NCBI RefSeq assembly: GCF_006265095.1
Contig: NZ_VCNK01000006.1
Location: forward strand, 124,001 to 188,000
Length of the DNA: 64,000 nt
DNA from: Phaeobacter sp. B1627
Lineage (GTDB): Bacteria > Pseudomonadota > Alphaproteobacteria > Rhodobacterales > Rhodobacteraceae
Direction: 5' to 3'
Part shown: positions 1-9,674 of the stretch, piece by piece
Layout: the number at the start of each line of letters is the position of its first letter
How positions within the stretch are numbered: position 1 is the first letter of the stretch
The notes under the pieces: generated by a model
The model's input: the letters and a program-made list of their open reading frames with translations, nothing else
The model's database searches: none
Told to the model about the DNA's origin: nothing
Program-made: the position numbers and the translations under genes

Positions 1-1364
1 TAGTCGCGCTGCATCCGGTTGAGCGTCTGGCCGGTGCCAAGATAGTGACCGCTGCCGCCCAGACAAACCTCGGCCATCTGATCGAGCGCGAGCGTCTCAT
101 CCGTCACTTCGATCCCGCGCACGCAGCGCAAGGCCTGACCGATCAGATCGTCCCCCAGCACAAGGCTTTCGTGACAGAAGCCCAGAAGGGACGCATGCAT
201 GCCCGCAGCCTCGTAGATCATGTTCAACCCCGAGAGCCCCGCCATGACATTGGAGCACATCTGTTCCCATCCGGCCTGCATGTCGGGCAGTTTGCTGTCG
301 GCAATTCCGGCCGCCGCGCCACCCGGAAGCCCATAGAAGTGATGCATCTGCGCGCAGCCGGCGCTGAGCAGGGCCTGCTCTCCCGAGCCGCCGGTCATGG
401 CCCCCGTCCGCAAATCAAGGCCGAAGGGCCAGGTGCCAAAAATTGTGGGGTGTCCGGGCTTTAGCGTGTTTACGTAAACCACCCCGGCAAGACATTCGGC
501 GACCGCCTGAACGATTGCACCCGCGACGGTGGACGGCGCCGTCGCCCCGGCCATGCCGGCCGACAGCAACAGCACGGGCATGCCCGCATGGATGCAGCCC
601 TCCATCACCAGACAGGCCTCGGTGGCAAATTTCATCGGCGGTACCACGAAGCAGTTGGAATTGGACACAAACGGCCGCGCGCGCCAGCTGGCCTCACTCC
701 CGGCAATCATATGCAGCATGTTCATCGCCGGCGCGACATAGGCGGGATCCGTAAAGGACGTGCCGATGTGTTTGAAGGTGCCGGAGGTACAGGCATAGAT
801 GGTGTTGAGATCCATCTCCAGATTGTCGGCGATATCGCGGCAGACCATGGGCCGCTGCACAAAGTGGATATTGTCGAGGGCATCGCAGATCCGGGCGGCA
901 TCGTGGAGATCCTGAACGGTGCAGTCGCGATAGTGGCGGCCGTCCACATCCACCAGATGCACCGCCGCGCCGGCCGTTCCGTAATGGACCCGCTGACCGC
1001 TCAGGTCGAGATCGGTCGCGCCATCGCGGCTGCAGAGGGTCACGGACCGGTTCGCCAGCGCCAGCATATCCTCGACCAGTGCGCGCGGAAACCGCAGACG
1101 CCCGTCATCGCCCAGCACACAGCCCGCCGCAGTCAGTCGCGCAACACCAGAGGCCGGAGCGTCGGCCAGCCCGATACGCTCCAGCGCCTCAAGGGCGGCG
1201 TGGTGGATGCGCAGGATCTCAGGCTCGGTCAGCACCTTGAGGCTGCCGCCCGTCAGGCCGGGGCGGATCGCGCGGAGGTCATCAGTCAGAGGGGCCGAAC
1301 GGGCGGCACGACGGGCAGCACGCCCGCCAGAGCGCCCTGCAGATACAGGTTTTTCAAAGGTCAT
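1..1364 (-). CDS. MttB-family (trimethylamine methyltransferase-like) protein, 3' end beyond window
   Basis: The frame is open from ATG at 1364 to the window edge, giving the first 454 residues; the C-terminus is missing. The protein reads as the COG5598/MttB superfamily, TIM-barrel enzymes that move a methyl group from a quaternary or tertiary amine to a corrinoid protein. Family-like stretches include MHHFYGLPGG, ADSKLPDMQAGWEQ and GSGHYLGTGQTLNRMQRDY near the visible end. No in-frame TAG is seen, so it belongs to the non-pyrrolysine branch, which includes glycine betaine demethylases. The substrate cannot be told. An arginine-rich N-terminal tail (about residues 10-22) precedes the domain. 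It may work with the methyltetrahydrofolate:corrinoid methyltransferase at 60529, although about 59 kb separates them. Family is sure, substrate is not. Confidence 0.88.
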   Translation of the reverse strand, partial: MTFEKPVSAGRSGGRAARRAARSAPLTDDLRAIRPGLTGGSLKVLTEPEILRIHHAALEALERIGLADAPASGVARLTAAGCVLGDDGRLRFPRALVEDMLALANRSVTLCSRDGATDLDLSGQRVHYGTAGAAVHLVDVDGRHYRDCTVQDLHDAARICDALDNIHFVQRPMVCRDIADNLEMDLNTIYACTSGTFKHIGTSFTDPAYVAPAMNMLHMIAGSEASWRARPFVSNSNCFVVPPMKFATEACLVMEGCIHAGMPVLLLSAGMAGATAPSTVAGAIVQAVAECLAGVVYVNTLKPGHPTIFGTWPFGLDLRTGAMTGGSGEQALLSAGCAQMHHFYGLPGGAAAGIADSKLPDMQAGWEQMCSNVMAGLSGLNMIYEAAGMHASLLGFCHESLVLGDDLIGQALRCVRGIEVTDETLALDQMAEVCLGGSGHYLGTGQTLNRMQRD

Positions 1365-1841
1365 TGGGGTCTCTCGGTCCAGGGAAGTGGGAATTACGCT
1401 TGACGACACATCAAGTGACCCTTGGGCGCCCCCGGGCCGCACGCCCTCGCGCCGCACCAATGGTCCGGCTGACGATATGGATGATGCAAAGCGGTTCCTG
1501 CATGCGACGCCTCCCAACAGGATCAGGCTAGGCGCAGAGCTTTTGGCGATTCTGTCCCACTTGCGACCTGCGTCAGAAAAACGACGTAAATTTAGTCCCG
1601 GACGACGGCGGGGATCGGCATGGAGCGCCTGAGTGGAGCGCCCTACGTAGCCCGGCAACGCCATCTTCTCAGGCCTTTATGGCGTGCAGGCCTGGGGGTA
1701 TGCGCGTCGCGATCGTTGCCTGCGATGACTCCGGGATCTGAACGAACTGTTAATCATAATATGCGACCATTCCGTCGAGCCATATCCAACCAAAACTGAA
1801 CATTCACGTCGCTGCCTTGCGCCAGTTTGAAGGACACCCTC
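1365..1841. other. Gene-free stretch between mttB-like gene and exported hypothetical
   Basis: These 477 bases separate two divergent genes. Frames that are open here have no ribosome site and no recognisable protein. The right half (1740-1800) is AT-richer and contains CATAAT at 1755-1760, which could be a -10 element, but no convincing -35 lies 17 bases upstream. The stretch probably carries the promoters of both flanking genes. Confidence 0.5.
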
Positions 1842-2360
1842 ATGGTGAATGAAGCTCTCCATCGCAGCGGCACAAACCCGATTGTCCGTTGCGGCATGAT
1901 CGCGGGACTGTTGGCCTCTGCGCCCGCCTTTGTCCGCGCCGAAGATTGGTCGGGGCGTTTTCTGGGCGCGTGGAGCCGGGACAGCACGATGGCAGCGCCG
2001 CGGACTGAGGTTTTTCCGGATCCGGGGGAGATCGGCGCCCGGGCGCTGAATGATATGCCACCTATTGATTTATTTGACCTCGAACAGGGGCTTGCCGGGA
2101 TGGAAGAGCAGACCACGGGGGCCGGCCACGTCGGCGGTGGCTTTGGATCCGGGCCACGGTTTTACATGCTGGATGGCAGCGCAGGCACCGTTCTTCACGG
2201 GGCCGACGATCCGGCGATGCCAGGTGTCGGGATGGAGGTGCAGCTGTCCTCGCAGGTGACATTGCGGGGCTCGCTCAGCAGCGGCGACAATGGCGAGGGG
2301 CGGCCCTCACTGGCGCCGGAGTATCGGCAATTGGGCGTCACAGCGGCGTTTCGATTTTAG
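1842..2360 (+). CDS. Exported hypothetical protein, possible outer-membrane type
   Basis: This 172-residue protein is not recognised. ATG at 1842 is chosen because GAAGGA lies 8-9 bases upstream. A TTG 15 bases earlier in the same frame lacks such a site. A hydrophobic segment (about residues 19-31, MIAGLLASAPAFV) ending in RA before EDW fits a Sec signal peptide with a long polar start. The mature part is rich in Gly, Ser and acidic residues. It ends in QLGVTAAFRF, a terminal aromatic pattern like the beta-signal of outer-membrane barrels, though 140 residues would make only a small barrel. It stands alone, 240 bases before cysS. Confidence 0.55.
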   Translation: MVNEALHRSGTNPIVRCGMIAGLLASAPAFVRAEDWSGRFLGAWSRDSTMAAPRTEVFPDPGEIGARALNDMPPIDLFDLEQGLAGMEEQTTGAGHVGGGFGSGPRFYMLDGSAGTVLHGADDPAMPGVGMEVQLSSQVTLRGSLSSGDNGEGRPSLAPEYRQLGVTAAFRF

Positions 2361-2600
2361 CACCGCGGCCCATGATCGGCCGAGGGCTTGGCGAATTTGT
2401 CCTGATGTGATAGGCGGACCTCATGACACGAGTTGAAACCCTCATTTCCGCCTGTATTGCCTGCTGAACGTTCTGCGGGCTGGTTTCTGTCGTTCCATTT
2501 ATTCTGACAAGTTGCTAAGCCCGCGCTGCGCGCAATGCTGTTGCATCGGCCTCCGGGTCGACCTGTGGCGCCGGGCCGAGCTGATGTCGAAGGAGCTGAC

Positions 2601-3971
2601 ATGACGACGATCAAACTGCACAACACCAAAACCCGGACAAAACAGGATTTTGTGCCCATCGATCCGGAAAACGTGCGGATGTATGTCTGTGGCCCGACCG
2701 TCTACGACCGGGCGCATCTGGGCAATGCTCGTCCCGTGGTCGTCTTTGACGTGCTCTATCGGCTGTTGCGTCACATATATGGCCCAGAGCACGTCACCTA
2801 CGCTCGAAATTTCACCGATGTGGATGACAAGATCAACGCGCGGGCAAAGGAAAGCGGGCGGCAGATTGCCGAGATCACAGCCGAAACCACAGAGTGGTTT
2901 CTGGCGGATATGGGCGCTCTCGGGGCGTTGGAGCCGGACCATATGCCACGCGCGACGGCCTATATACCGCAGATGGTCACGATGATTGCGGATCTGATCC
3001 GCAAGGGTCACGCCTATGAGGCGGAGGGCCACGTTCTGTTTGCCGTCGACAGCTGGAAGGACCGATACGGACAGCTGTCGGGACGCTCCGTCGATGACAT
3101 GATTGCAGGCGCAAGGGTCGAGGTGGCCCCCTACAAGAAGAACCCGATGGATTTTGTGCTCTGGAAACCGTCTGCTGCGGATCAGCCGGGCTGGGACAGC
3201 CCCTGGGGGCGCGGGCGGCCGGGCTGGCATATCGAGTGTTCGGCCATGAGCCATGATCTGCTGGGGGACAGTTTCGACATTCACGGCGGTGGCAACGACC
3301 TGATGTTCCCGCATCACGAAAACGAGATTGCGCAGAGCTGCTGCGCGCATCCGGAAGGCGACTTCGCACATTATTGGCTGCACAATGAAATGCTTCAGGT
3401 CGAGGGCAAGAAAATGTCCAAGAGCCTGGGGAATTTCTTTACCGTCCGCGACCTGCTGGATCAGGGGGTGCCGGGGGAGGTGGTTCGGTTTGTGTTTCTT
3501 CAGACCCATTACCGCAAGCCGATGGACTGGACCGAGAAAAAGGCCCGTGAGGCCGAAGCGACGTTGCGCAGGTGGCGGGCGCTGACAGCGGGCATCGAAC
3601 CCGCTGCCAGCGCTGCTGCCGCGGTCGTTGAGGCACTCGCCGATGATCTCAACACCGCTGGCGCCATTTCGGAAATGCACCGGCTGGCGACTGTTGGCGA
3701 TGCTGCGTCCCTGCTGGCGTCGGCGCGTCTGATTGGGATGCTGACTGATGAATTGGGCGCCTGGGCCAAAGCGCCTTCGGTGGATCTTTCGTCCCATGAG
3801 GCACGGCTGGCTGAGGCACGCCAGGCGGCAATGGCCAGCAAAGATTTCTCGGAAGTGGACCGCCTGAAAGCCGCCTACACGAAGGCGGGCCTTGAGGTGC
3901 GCATGTCCAAGACCGCAGTGGAACTGCTGCCCGGACCCGGCTTCGACGCCGCCAAACTGGAGGCGCTGTGA
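2601..3971 (+). CDS. cysS: Cysteinyl-tRNA synthetase
   Basis: This class I aminoacyl-tRNA synthetase charges tRNA-Cys with cysteine in the cytoplasm. At 456 aa it has the usual length. The start is ATG 2601 with AGGAG at 2591-2595; a longer frame upstream would add an unrelated tail. The HIGH-type motif appears as [15 protein letters not shown] near residue 30. The KMSKS loop is exact at residues 271-275. Zinc ligands expected for CysS are present: the Cys of CGPTVYD, and Cys/His in WHIECSAMS and [13 protein letters not shown]. Its stop codon overlaps the start of cimA (TGATG), so the two genes are probably translated together. Confidence 0.97.
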   Translation: MTTIKLHNTKTRTKQDFVPIDPENVRMYVCGPTVYDRAHLGNARPVVVFDVLYRLLRHIYGPEHVTYARNFTDVDDKINARAKESGRQIAEITAETTEWFLADMGALGALEPDHMPRATAYIPQMVTMIADLIRKGHAYEAEGHVLFAVDSWKDRYGQLSGRSVDDMIAGARVEVAPYKKNPMDFVLWKPSAADQPGWDSPWGRGRPGWHIECSAMSHDLLGDSFDIHGGGNDLMFPHHENEIAQSCCAHPEGDFAHYWLHNEMLQVEGKKMSKSLGNFFTVRDLLDQGVPGEVVRFVFLQTHYRKPMDWTEKKAREAEATLRRWRALTAGIEPAASAAAAVVEALADDLNTAGAISEMHRLATVGDAASLLASARLIGMLTDELGAWAKAPSVDLSSHEARLAEARQAAMASKDFSEVDRLKAAYTKAGLEVRMSKTAVELLPGPGFDAAKLEAL

Positions 3972-5602
3972 TGCCTGAGAGGCTCTATCTGTATGACACT
4001 ACGCTCAGGGATGGCCAGCAGACCCAAGGCGTGCAGTTCTCAACTTCGGAAAAAAAGAAGATCGCCCAGGCGCTTGACGACCTAGGTGTGGACTACATCG
4101 AAGGCGGCTGGCCCGGCGCCAACCCCACCGACAGCGCGTTTTTCGACGAGGCGCCCGAGACCCGTGCCCGGCTGACGGCCTTTGGCATGACCAAACGGGC
4201 GGGACGTTCAGCCGAAAATGACGAGGTGCTCGCAGCGGTGATGAATGCCTCGACCAAAAGCGTCTGCCTGGTGGGAAAGTCCCATGACTATCATGTGACC
4301 GCGGCATTGGGCATCACGCTGGAGGAAAACCTCGTGAATATTGCCCAATCGGTGGCGCATCTTGTGGCGCAGGGGCGCGAGGCCCTGTTTGATGCGGAGC
4401 ACTTCTTTGACGGCTATAAAGCCAATCCGGACTATGCGCTCGCCGCCTGTCGCGCCGCACTGGACGCGGGCGCGCGTTGGATCGTTCTATGCGACACCAA
4501 TGGTGGCAGCCTGCCCAGAGAGATCCACCGCATCGTCACCGAGGTCATCGCGGCCGGATTTCCCGGCAGCAAGCTCGGTATCCACACCCACAACGACACC
4601 GAAAACGCGGTCGCCTGTTCGCTGGCAGCAGTGGATGCCGGTGTCCGCCAGATACAGGGCACCCTCAATGGTCTGGGAGAGCGCTGCGGCAATGCGAATC
4701 TGACGACATTGATCCCGACATTGCTGCTGAAAGAGCCCTACAAGAGCGCCTATGAAACCGGAGTCCCGCAGGCGGCCCTGTCCCGGCTGACGAATGCGAG
4801 CCGGATGCTGGACGAGATCCTGAACCGGGTGCCTCAAAAGCAGGCGCCCTATGTGGGGGCCTCGGCCTTTGCGCATAAGGCGGGGCTGCATGCGAGCGCG
4901 ATCCTGAAGGACCCCTCGACCTATGAACATGTGGATCCGTCGGTGGTCGGCAATTCCCGTATCATTCCGATGTCGAACCAGGCCGGGCAATCCAACCTGC
5001 GCAAGCGGCTGGCCGAGGCGGGGCTGGCGGTGGAAAAGGGCGATCCGGCGCTGGCCCGGATCCTCGATCGGGTCAAGGATCGCGAGGCCGAGGGATATTC
5101 ATACGATACGGCCCAGGCCTCCTTTGAACTGCTGGCCCGGGATGAGCTGGGACAGTTGCCGAGCTACTTCGAGGTGAAACGCTACAAGGTCACGGTGGAG
5201 CGGCGCAAGAACAAGTACAACAAGATGGTCAGCCTGTCCGAGGCGGTCGTGGTCGTGAAAGTGGATGGGGAGAAGCTCCTTTCTGTCAGCGAGTCGATGG
5301 ATGAGACTGGCAGCGACCGGGGGCCGGTCAATGCGTTGGCCAAGGCGCTGCGGAAGGATCTTGGGCGCTATTCGCAGGTTCTGGACGACATGCGGCTGGT
5401 CGACTTCAAGGTGCGGATCACCCAGGGCGGGATCGAGGCGGTGACCCGTGTCATCATCGACAGCGAAGACAGCAGGGGGCGGCGCTGGTCCACGGTCGGT
5501 GTCAGCGCGAACATCATCGATGCCTCCTTCGAGGCGCTTCTGGATGCCATGAACTGGAAGTTGTTGCGCGACGACAGGGCAGGGGCGGTGGATGCAGTTT
5601 GA
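3971..5602 (+). CDS. cimA: (R)-citramalate synthase
   Basis: This enzyme condenses pyruvate with acetyl-CoA to (R)-citramalate, giving 2-oxobutyrate for isoleucine without threonine. It is 543 aa long. The N-terminal HMGL-like TIM barrel begins with LYDTTLRDGQQ and carries the metal-binding HTHNDTENAV segment, then GLGERCGNANL. A C-terminal LeuA-type allosteric domain follows from about residue 400. The long length and the GGWPGANPTD segment favour CimA over 2-isopropylmalate synthase. The start ATG overlaps the cysS stop by one base; an in-frame GTG three bases earlier is less likely. The 3' end overlaps the next gene by 11 bases. Confidence 0.93.
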   Translation: MPERLYLYDTTLRDGQQTQGVQFSTSEKKKIAQALDDLGVDYIEGGWPGANPTDSAFFDEAPETRARLTAFGMTKRAGRSAENDEVLAAVMNASTKSVCLVGKSHDYHVTAALGITLEENLVNIAQSVAHLVAQGREALFDAEHFFDGYKANPDYALAACRAALDAGARWIVLCDTNGGSLPREIHRIVTEVIAAGFPGSKLGIHTHNDTENAVACSLAAVDAGVRQIQGTLNGLGERCGNANLTTLIPTLLLKEPYKSAYETGVPQAALSRLTNASRMLDEILNRVPQKQAPYVGASAFAHKAGLHASAILKDPSTYEHVDPSVVGNSRIIPMSNQAGQSNLRKRLAEAGLAVEKGDPALARILDRVKDREAEGYSYDTAQASFELLARDELGQLPSYFEVKRYKVTVERRKNKYNKMVSLSEAVVVVKVDGEKLLSVSESMDETGSDRGPVNALAKALRKDLGRYSQVLDDMRLVDFKVRITQGGIEAVTRVIIDSEDSRGRRWSTVGVSANIIDASFEALLDAMNWKLLRDDRAGAVDAV

Positions 5603-6368
5603 CGACGACCTGACGGCCTGCGCCGAGGCCGTCCACAAGGGCGACCCGGAGCGGTTCAGGGCGACGATGGCGGCGCCGGTCACCGCGCGGCCGCTGCTGT
5701 TTGCGCTCTATGCCTTCAATATCGAGATGTCGCGGGCGCCTTGGGCCAGTCAGGAGAGCATGATTGCCGAGATGCGGGTTCAGTGGTGGCGCGATGTGGG
5801 GGGCGAAATTGCCTCCGGCGCGCCCGTGCGGCGGCATTTCGTGGCAACGCCGCTGGCCCGGCTCCTTGATCCCGCCGCCGCACAGGCGATCGACGCGATG
5901 GCAGAGGCTCGGCGCTGGGATATCTACCGCGACCCATTCGAGGATGAAGCCGCGTTCGATCGGTATATTGACGCAACATCCGGCGGCTTGATGTGGATGG
6001 CCGCGGCCTCGCTCGGGCCCGCCGAAGAGCGCGTAGTCCGGGCCTATGCCTATGGGGTCGGACTGGCCAATTTCTTGCGCGCCATTCCGGAACTGGAGGC
6101 GCAAAAGCGGGTGCCGCTCCTGGATGGGACCGAAAAAGGGGTGCGGGAGCTGGCGGAACGCGGGTTGGACCGATTGGCACAGGCGCGCAAGGACCGTGCG
6201 CTGGTCTCGGCCGTCAGCCGTCCTGCGCTGTTGGCGGGGTGGCAGGCGGAGTCCACTCTACGGCAGGTGCTCTGCGATCCAGGCCGGGTGGCGGCGGGAA
6301 CCCTCGGGCGCTCGGAGTTTCGCACCCGGCTATCGCTGATGTGGCAGGCCGGCACCGGACGCTGGTAG
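5592..6368 (+). CDS. Squalene/phytoene synthase-family protein, probably non-catalytic (NDUFAF6-like)
   Basis: This 258-residue protein has the all-helical squalene/phytoene synthase fold, seen in LFALYAFNIEMSR, MRVQWWRDVGGEIASG and YAYGVGLANFLRAIPELE. The Asp-rich DxxxD motifs that bind diphosphate-Mg in real prenyl synthases are not there: the first position reads NIEMS and the second LRAIPELE. It therefore resembles the NDUFAF6 branch, a mitochondrial complex I assembly factor with alphaproteobacterial relatives. That role here is inference. It overlaps the 3' end of cimA by 11 bases and probably shares its transcript. It ends 5 bases from the convergent MFS gene. Confidence 0.8.
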   Translation: MQFDDDLTACAEAVHKGDPERFRATMAAPVTARPLLFALYAFNIEMSRAPWASQESMIAEMRVQWWRDVGGEIASGAPVRRHFVATPLARLLDPAAAQAIDAMAEARRWDIYRDPFEDEAAFDRYIDATSGGLMWMAAASLGPAEERVVRAYAYGVGLANFLRAIPELEAQKRVPLLDGTEKGVRELAERGLDRLAQARKDRALVSAVSRPALLAGWQAESTLRQVLCDPGRVAAGTLGRSEFRTRLSLMWQAGTGRW

Positions 6369-6373
6369 CCGTC

Positions 6374-7597
6374 TCAGCCCTTTTGGGGGCGGGCCTTGAG
6401 AACCAGCCACAAGAGCGCGCCGCCGGCCAGCATCAGGAAAGGCGCCATGGCCATATTCACCGCGGTCCAGCCCTCAACCGCATTGCCACCGGAACAGTTC
6501 ATCAGCCCACCCGACGCCAGTGACGCCATTGTGACACCGCCAAAGACCAACAGGTCGTTCAACCCCTGCATACGGCCGCGTTCATAGGGTTCATGGGCGC
6601 TCGCCAGCATGGTGGTGGCACCGATGAACCCGAAGTTCCAGCCGATCCCCAACAGCACCAGCGCGAGAAAGAAGTTGCCGATCTCAACCCCCTGAAGCGC
6701 CACCGCGCCGGCGCATGACAGGATGACCAATCCCGCGCCGACGATTTTTTCAACGCCAAACCGCGCGATCAGATGGCCGGTAAAGAAGGAGGGGACATAC
6801 ATCGCCAGCACGTGACTGGTGACCACATCCGCAGCCCGGTTCTGGGAGAAGCCGCAACCGACAACCGCAAGCGGCGTCGAGGTCATCACCAGGTTCATCA
6901 GCGCATAGGACACCATCGCACAAATCACCGCCACGGCGATGGTCGGCGTCTGCAACAGCTCCAATCGACTGCGGCCTTTTGGGGTGTCTTCCTTTGGCGC
7001 CTCGGGGCGCGGTATGCGCAGGAAGGCAAAGAGCCCGACCCCGGCCACATTGACGGCGATCACCGCCAGATAGGTGCCGAGGAACGGAATCACAAAGGCG
7101 TCGCTGGTGGCCTTGACCAGCTGCGGGCCGACGATGGCCGACAACAGCCCGCCCGCCATGACATAGGAAATCGCCTTGGGCCGGTAGCTGTCGGACGCGG
7201 TATCGGCCGCGGCAAAGCGATAAAAACCCTGCGCGCTCATGTAGATACCGGTCATGAAACTGCCAATCAGAAAGACCGGGAAAGACCCGAGATAGAGCCC
7301 GTATCCTCCGATCAGACCGCCAAGGGCCCCGCCGATTGCGCCGACCACGAAGCCGATGCTGCGCCCGTATCGTTGCATGATCGCCGAAATCGGCGTGGCC
7401 GAGATCATTGATCCGGCGACAATCAGTGAAATCGGCAGGGTCGCGAGGCAGGGATTGCTGGCAAGCGATTGACCGGCCAAACCGCCAACGATGAAAATCA
7501 TCGGCATTTGCGCGCCCAAAAAGGCCTGCGCGAGCACCAAAATCAGAACATTGCGTTTTGCGACGTGGTCGTCGGAGACGGAAAGGGGCATAGTCAT
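6374..7597 (-). CDS. MFS transporter
   Basis: This 407-residue inner-membrane carrier has about 12 hydrophobic segments in two halves joined by a charged loop near residues 190-210 (RIPRPEAPKEDTPKGRSR). A loop after the second helix (MQRYGRSIGF) matches the GxxxDRxGRR-type signature of the superfamily in degenerate form. The start is taken at ATG 7597 (MTMPLSVSDD), where the conserved part begins; the frame stays open to 7819 but runs into the divergent gene. The substrate cannot be told. It lies alone and is divergent from the DNA glycosylase, with 78 bases between. Confidence 0.85.
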   Translation of the reverse strand: MTMPLSVSDDHVAKRNVLILVLAQAFLGAQMPMIFIVGGLAGQSLASNPCLATLPISLIVAGSMISATPISAIMQRYGRSIGFVVGAIGGALGGLIGGYGLYLGSFPVFLIGSFMTGIYMSAQGFYRFAAADTASDSYRPKAISYVMAGGLLSAIVGPQLVKATSDAFVIPFLGTYLAVIAVNVAGVGLFAFLRIPRPEAPKEDTPKGRSRLELLQTPTIAVAVICAMVSYALMNLVMTSTPLAVVGCGFSQNRAADVVTSHVLAMYVPSFFTGHLIARFGVEKIVGAGLVILSCAGAVALQGVEIGNFFLALVLLGIGWNFGFIGATTMLASAHEPYERGRMQGLNDLLVFGGVTMASLASGGLMNCSGGNAVEGWTAVNMAMAPFLMLAGGALLWLVLKARPQKG

Positions 7598-7675
7598 GGC
7601 GATTGCGTAAACCTGTACAGGGGAAGGAACAAGCCACGTGCAATGCACCGATACAATTTTTGAGCCTCTGCCCGA

Positions 7676-8308
7676 ATGACGACTGACCGCATCATCGAGA
7701 CGCCCGCCTGCGTGGCAGAGGGGGCAGCATGGCTGGCGGAGCAGGATCGCCGCTTTGGCGATGCGCTGATGCTCACCGGTCCGCTGCCGTTGCGGCGCAA
7801 ACCCGACGGCTTTGCCCAATTGCTGAGCGCGATCGTCAGCCAGCAGGTCAGCGTGGCCTCAGCCAACGCAATCTGGAACCGTCTGCAACAGGCGAATCTG
7901 GCGGGGCCGCGCAAGATCCTTCGGGCCAGCGATGACGACCTGCGTGCGGTGGGGCTGAGCCGCCAGAAAATTCGCTACGCCCGCGCCCTGGCCGAAGCCC
8001 GCATCGATTTCAAAGGCTTGCGCGGCAGAGAAACCGAAGATGTGATCGCTGAACTGACGCAGGTGTCGGGGATTGGGGTCTGGACCGCGGAAATCTACGC
8101 CATGTTCTCCCTCGGGCGGGCAGATGTTTTCGCGCCCGGTGATCTTGCCCTGCAGGAGGCCGCACGATTGCTGTTTGATCTCCCCGCACGTCCCAAGGAA
8201 AGAGAGCTGCGCCAGATGGCCGAGGACTGGTCCCCCTGGCGGTCAGTTGCAGCGCGGCTTTTGTGGGCCTATTACCATGTGGCAAAGGACAGGGAAGGGA
8301 TCCGATGA
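7676..8308 (+). CDS. DNA-3-methyladenine glycosylase II (AlkA/HhH-GPD family)
   Basis: This enzyme removes alkylated bases from DNA, the first step of base excision repair. The protein has 210 residues and the compact HhH-GPD fold without the AlkA N-terminal domain. It has FAQLLSAIVSQQVS near residue 46, the helix-hairpin-helix LTQVSGIGVWTAEIY at about 128-141, and the catalytic aspartate D156 in VFAPGDLAL. The four-Cys iron-sulfur loop of EndoIII/MutY is absent, which supports alkyl-base specificity. ATGA overlap with the next gene indicates a two-gene operon. Confidence 0.9.
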   Translation: MTTDRIIETPACVAEGAAWLAEQDRRFGDALMLTGPLPLRRKPDGFAQLLSAIVSQQVSVASANAIWNRLQQANLAGPRKILRASDDDLRAVGLSRQKIRYARALAEARIDFKGLRGRETEDVIAELTQVSGIGVWTAEIYAMFSLGRADVFAPGDLALQEAARLLFDLPARPKERELRQMAEDWSPWRSVAARLLWAYYHVAKDREGIR

Positions 8309-8970
8309 CTCGAGTTTTGAACGCCGGCCGCAAAGAGGCGCTGTCTGGCGAAACCCGCTCGGCGGTGGTGTTTTTACACGGCTACGGTGCGAATGGCGCC
8401 GACCTTTTGGGGCTGGCCGATCCGCTGGCAGAGCACCTGCCGGACACATTGTTTGTGGCGCCGGATGCGCCGGAGGCCTGCGCCGGGGCGCCGTTCGGGT
8501 TCCAATGGTTCCCAATCCCCTGGATCGACGGCTCCTCGGAAGAGGAATCCATGCGGGGTATGATGGCGGCGGTGGAGGACCTGAACGCCTTTCTCGATGC
8601 GCTGATGGTTGATGAGGATCTGCTGCCGGAACAGGTGGTTCTGTTCGGCTTTTCGCAGGGCACTATGATGAGCCTGCATGTGGCACCGCGACGCGAGGAT
8701 GCTGTTGCGGGCATCGTTGCCTTTTCCGGGCGTCTGCTCTCGCCCGAGACCTTCCAGGACGAGGTCGTGAGCCGGATGCCGGTGTTGTTGGTGCACGGCG
8801 ATCAGGATGATGTGGTGCCGCCACAGTCGCTGCCCGAAGCGGCGCAGGCGCTGCAGGACGCCGGGTTCCAGGACGTCTTTGCCCATGTGATGAAAGACAC
8901 AGCCCATGGAATTGCCCCGGACGGGTTGAGCGTGGCGCTGGCGTTCATGCGGGACAAGCTGAGCCTCTGA
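8305..8970 (+). CDS. Phospholipase/carboxylesterase-family alpha/beta hydrolase
   Basis: This 221-residue serine esterase belongs to the short-chain carboxylesterase family (PF02230). The nucleophile is S117 in GFSQG. The acid is D168 or D169 in LVHGDQDDVVP and the base is H201 in DTAHGI. The oxyanion-hole segment is VVFLHGYGANG (residues 21-31). No signal peptide is seen, so it acts in the cytoplasm, probably on small esters or acyl groups; the natural substrate is unknown. Its start overlaps the stop of the glycosylase gene (ATGA at 8305-8308), so translation is probably coupled. Confidence 0.9.
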   Translation: MTRVLNAGRKEALSGETRSAVVFLHGYGANGADLLGLADPLAEHLPDTLFVAPDAPEACAGAPFGFQWFPIPWIDGSSEEESMRGMMAAVEDLNAFLDALMVDEDLLPEQVVLFGFSQGTMMSLHVAPRREDAVAGIVAFSGRLLSPETFQDEVVSRMPVLLVHGDQDDVVPPQSLPEAAQALQDAGFQDVFAHVMKDTAHGIAPDGLSVALAFMRDKLSL

Positions 8971-8978
8971 TCTGCCGC

Positions 8979-9674
8979 TCAGCGCTTTGTTTTTGAACGC
9001 GGTTTCCGGCGCGGAGACGTTTGGTTGGGCGCGCCGGATTTGTCGGACTGTGGTCTTGTGGCGGTGAGTGCTTTCCGGCGGGGCGGTTTCTGCGCGGGTT
9101 TTGGCGGCCCGGGAATGCGCGGTGGGTCAAGCACCTCCCACCGTCCCTGCGTCAGCCCGTCCAACGTCCAGGCTCCGATTGCATATCTGATCAACCGCAG
9201 GGTCGGGTAGCCCACAGCCGCCGTCATCCGGCGCACCTGGCGATTGCGTCCTTCCGCGATGCGCAGTTCGAGCCAGGAGGTCGGCACCGATTTTCGCGCC
9301 CGGATCGGAGGGGTCCGCGCCCAGAGCCCCTCCGGCTCTTCGATAGCGCGGGCCGTCGCAGGGCGGGTCAACCCGTCCTTCAGCTCGACCCCCTGGCGCA
9401 AGGCTGCAAGCGCCTGCGCATCAATCTGGCCTTCGACCTGCACCCAATATGTCTTTTCCAGCTTGTGCTTCGGATCGCTGATCCAGGCCTGCAACCTGCC
9501 GTCATCCGTCAGCAGCATCAGCCCTTCGCTGTCGCGGTCCAGCCGTCCGGCCGGGTAGACGCCCGGACAATCGATATAGGCGCTGAGGGTCGACCTCGGG
9601 CTGCCGTCGGTTCCGGCATCGGTAAATTGCGGCAGCACATCGAAGGGCTTGTTGAAACGGATCAGGCGAGTCAT
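8979..9674 (-). CDS. RsuA-family rRNA pseudouridine synthase, RluE-like
   Basis: This enzyme makes a pseudouridine in rRNA, most likely at the 23S site of RluE (position 2457 in E. coli numbering). It has 231 residues. There is no N-terminal S4 domain: the protein begins directly with [14 protein letters not shown], which is characteristic of RluE. The catalytic aspartate is D46 in [11 protein letters not shown]. Further family motifs are KTYWVQVEG and [11 protein letters not shown] basic, low-complexity C-terminal tail of about 45 residues ([12 protein letters not shown] onward) probably touches RNA. It converges on the esterase gene with 8 bases between. Confidence 0.9.
   Translation of the reverse strand: MTRLIRFNKPFDVLPQFTDAGTDGSPRSTLSAYIDCPGVYPAGRLDRDSEGLMLLTDDGRLQAWISDPKHKLEKTYWVQVEGQIDAQALAALRQGVELKDGLTRPATARAIEEPEGLWARTPPIRARKSVPTSWLELRIAEGRNRQVRRMTAAVGYPTLRLIRYAIGAWTLDGLTQGRWEVLDPPRIPGPPKPAQKPPRRKALTATRPQSDKSGAPNQTSPRRKPRSKTKR

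Noticed and set aside
1-1364. Pyrrolysine-containing trimethylamine methyltransferase
   Set aside because: No in-frame TAG occurs in the visible 454 codons and this kind of organism is not known to use pyrrolysine. The gene belongs to the non-pyrrolysine branch as far as can be seen.
2499-3797. A 432-codon open frame on the minus strand
   Set aside because: It is antisense to cysS, an unmistakable essential gene.
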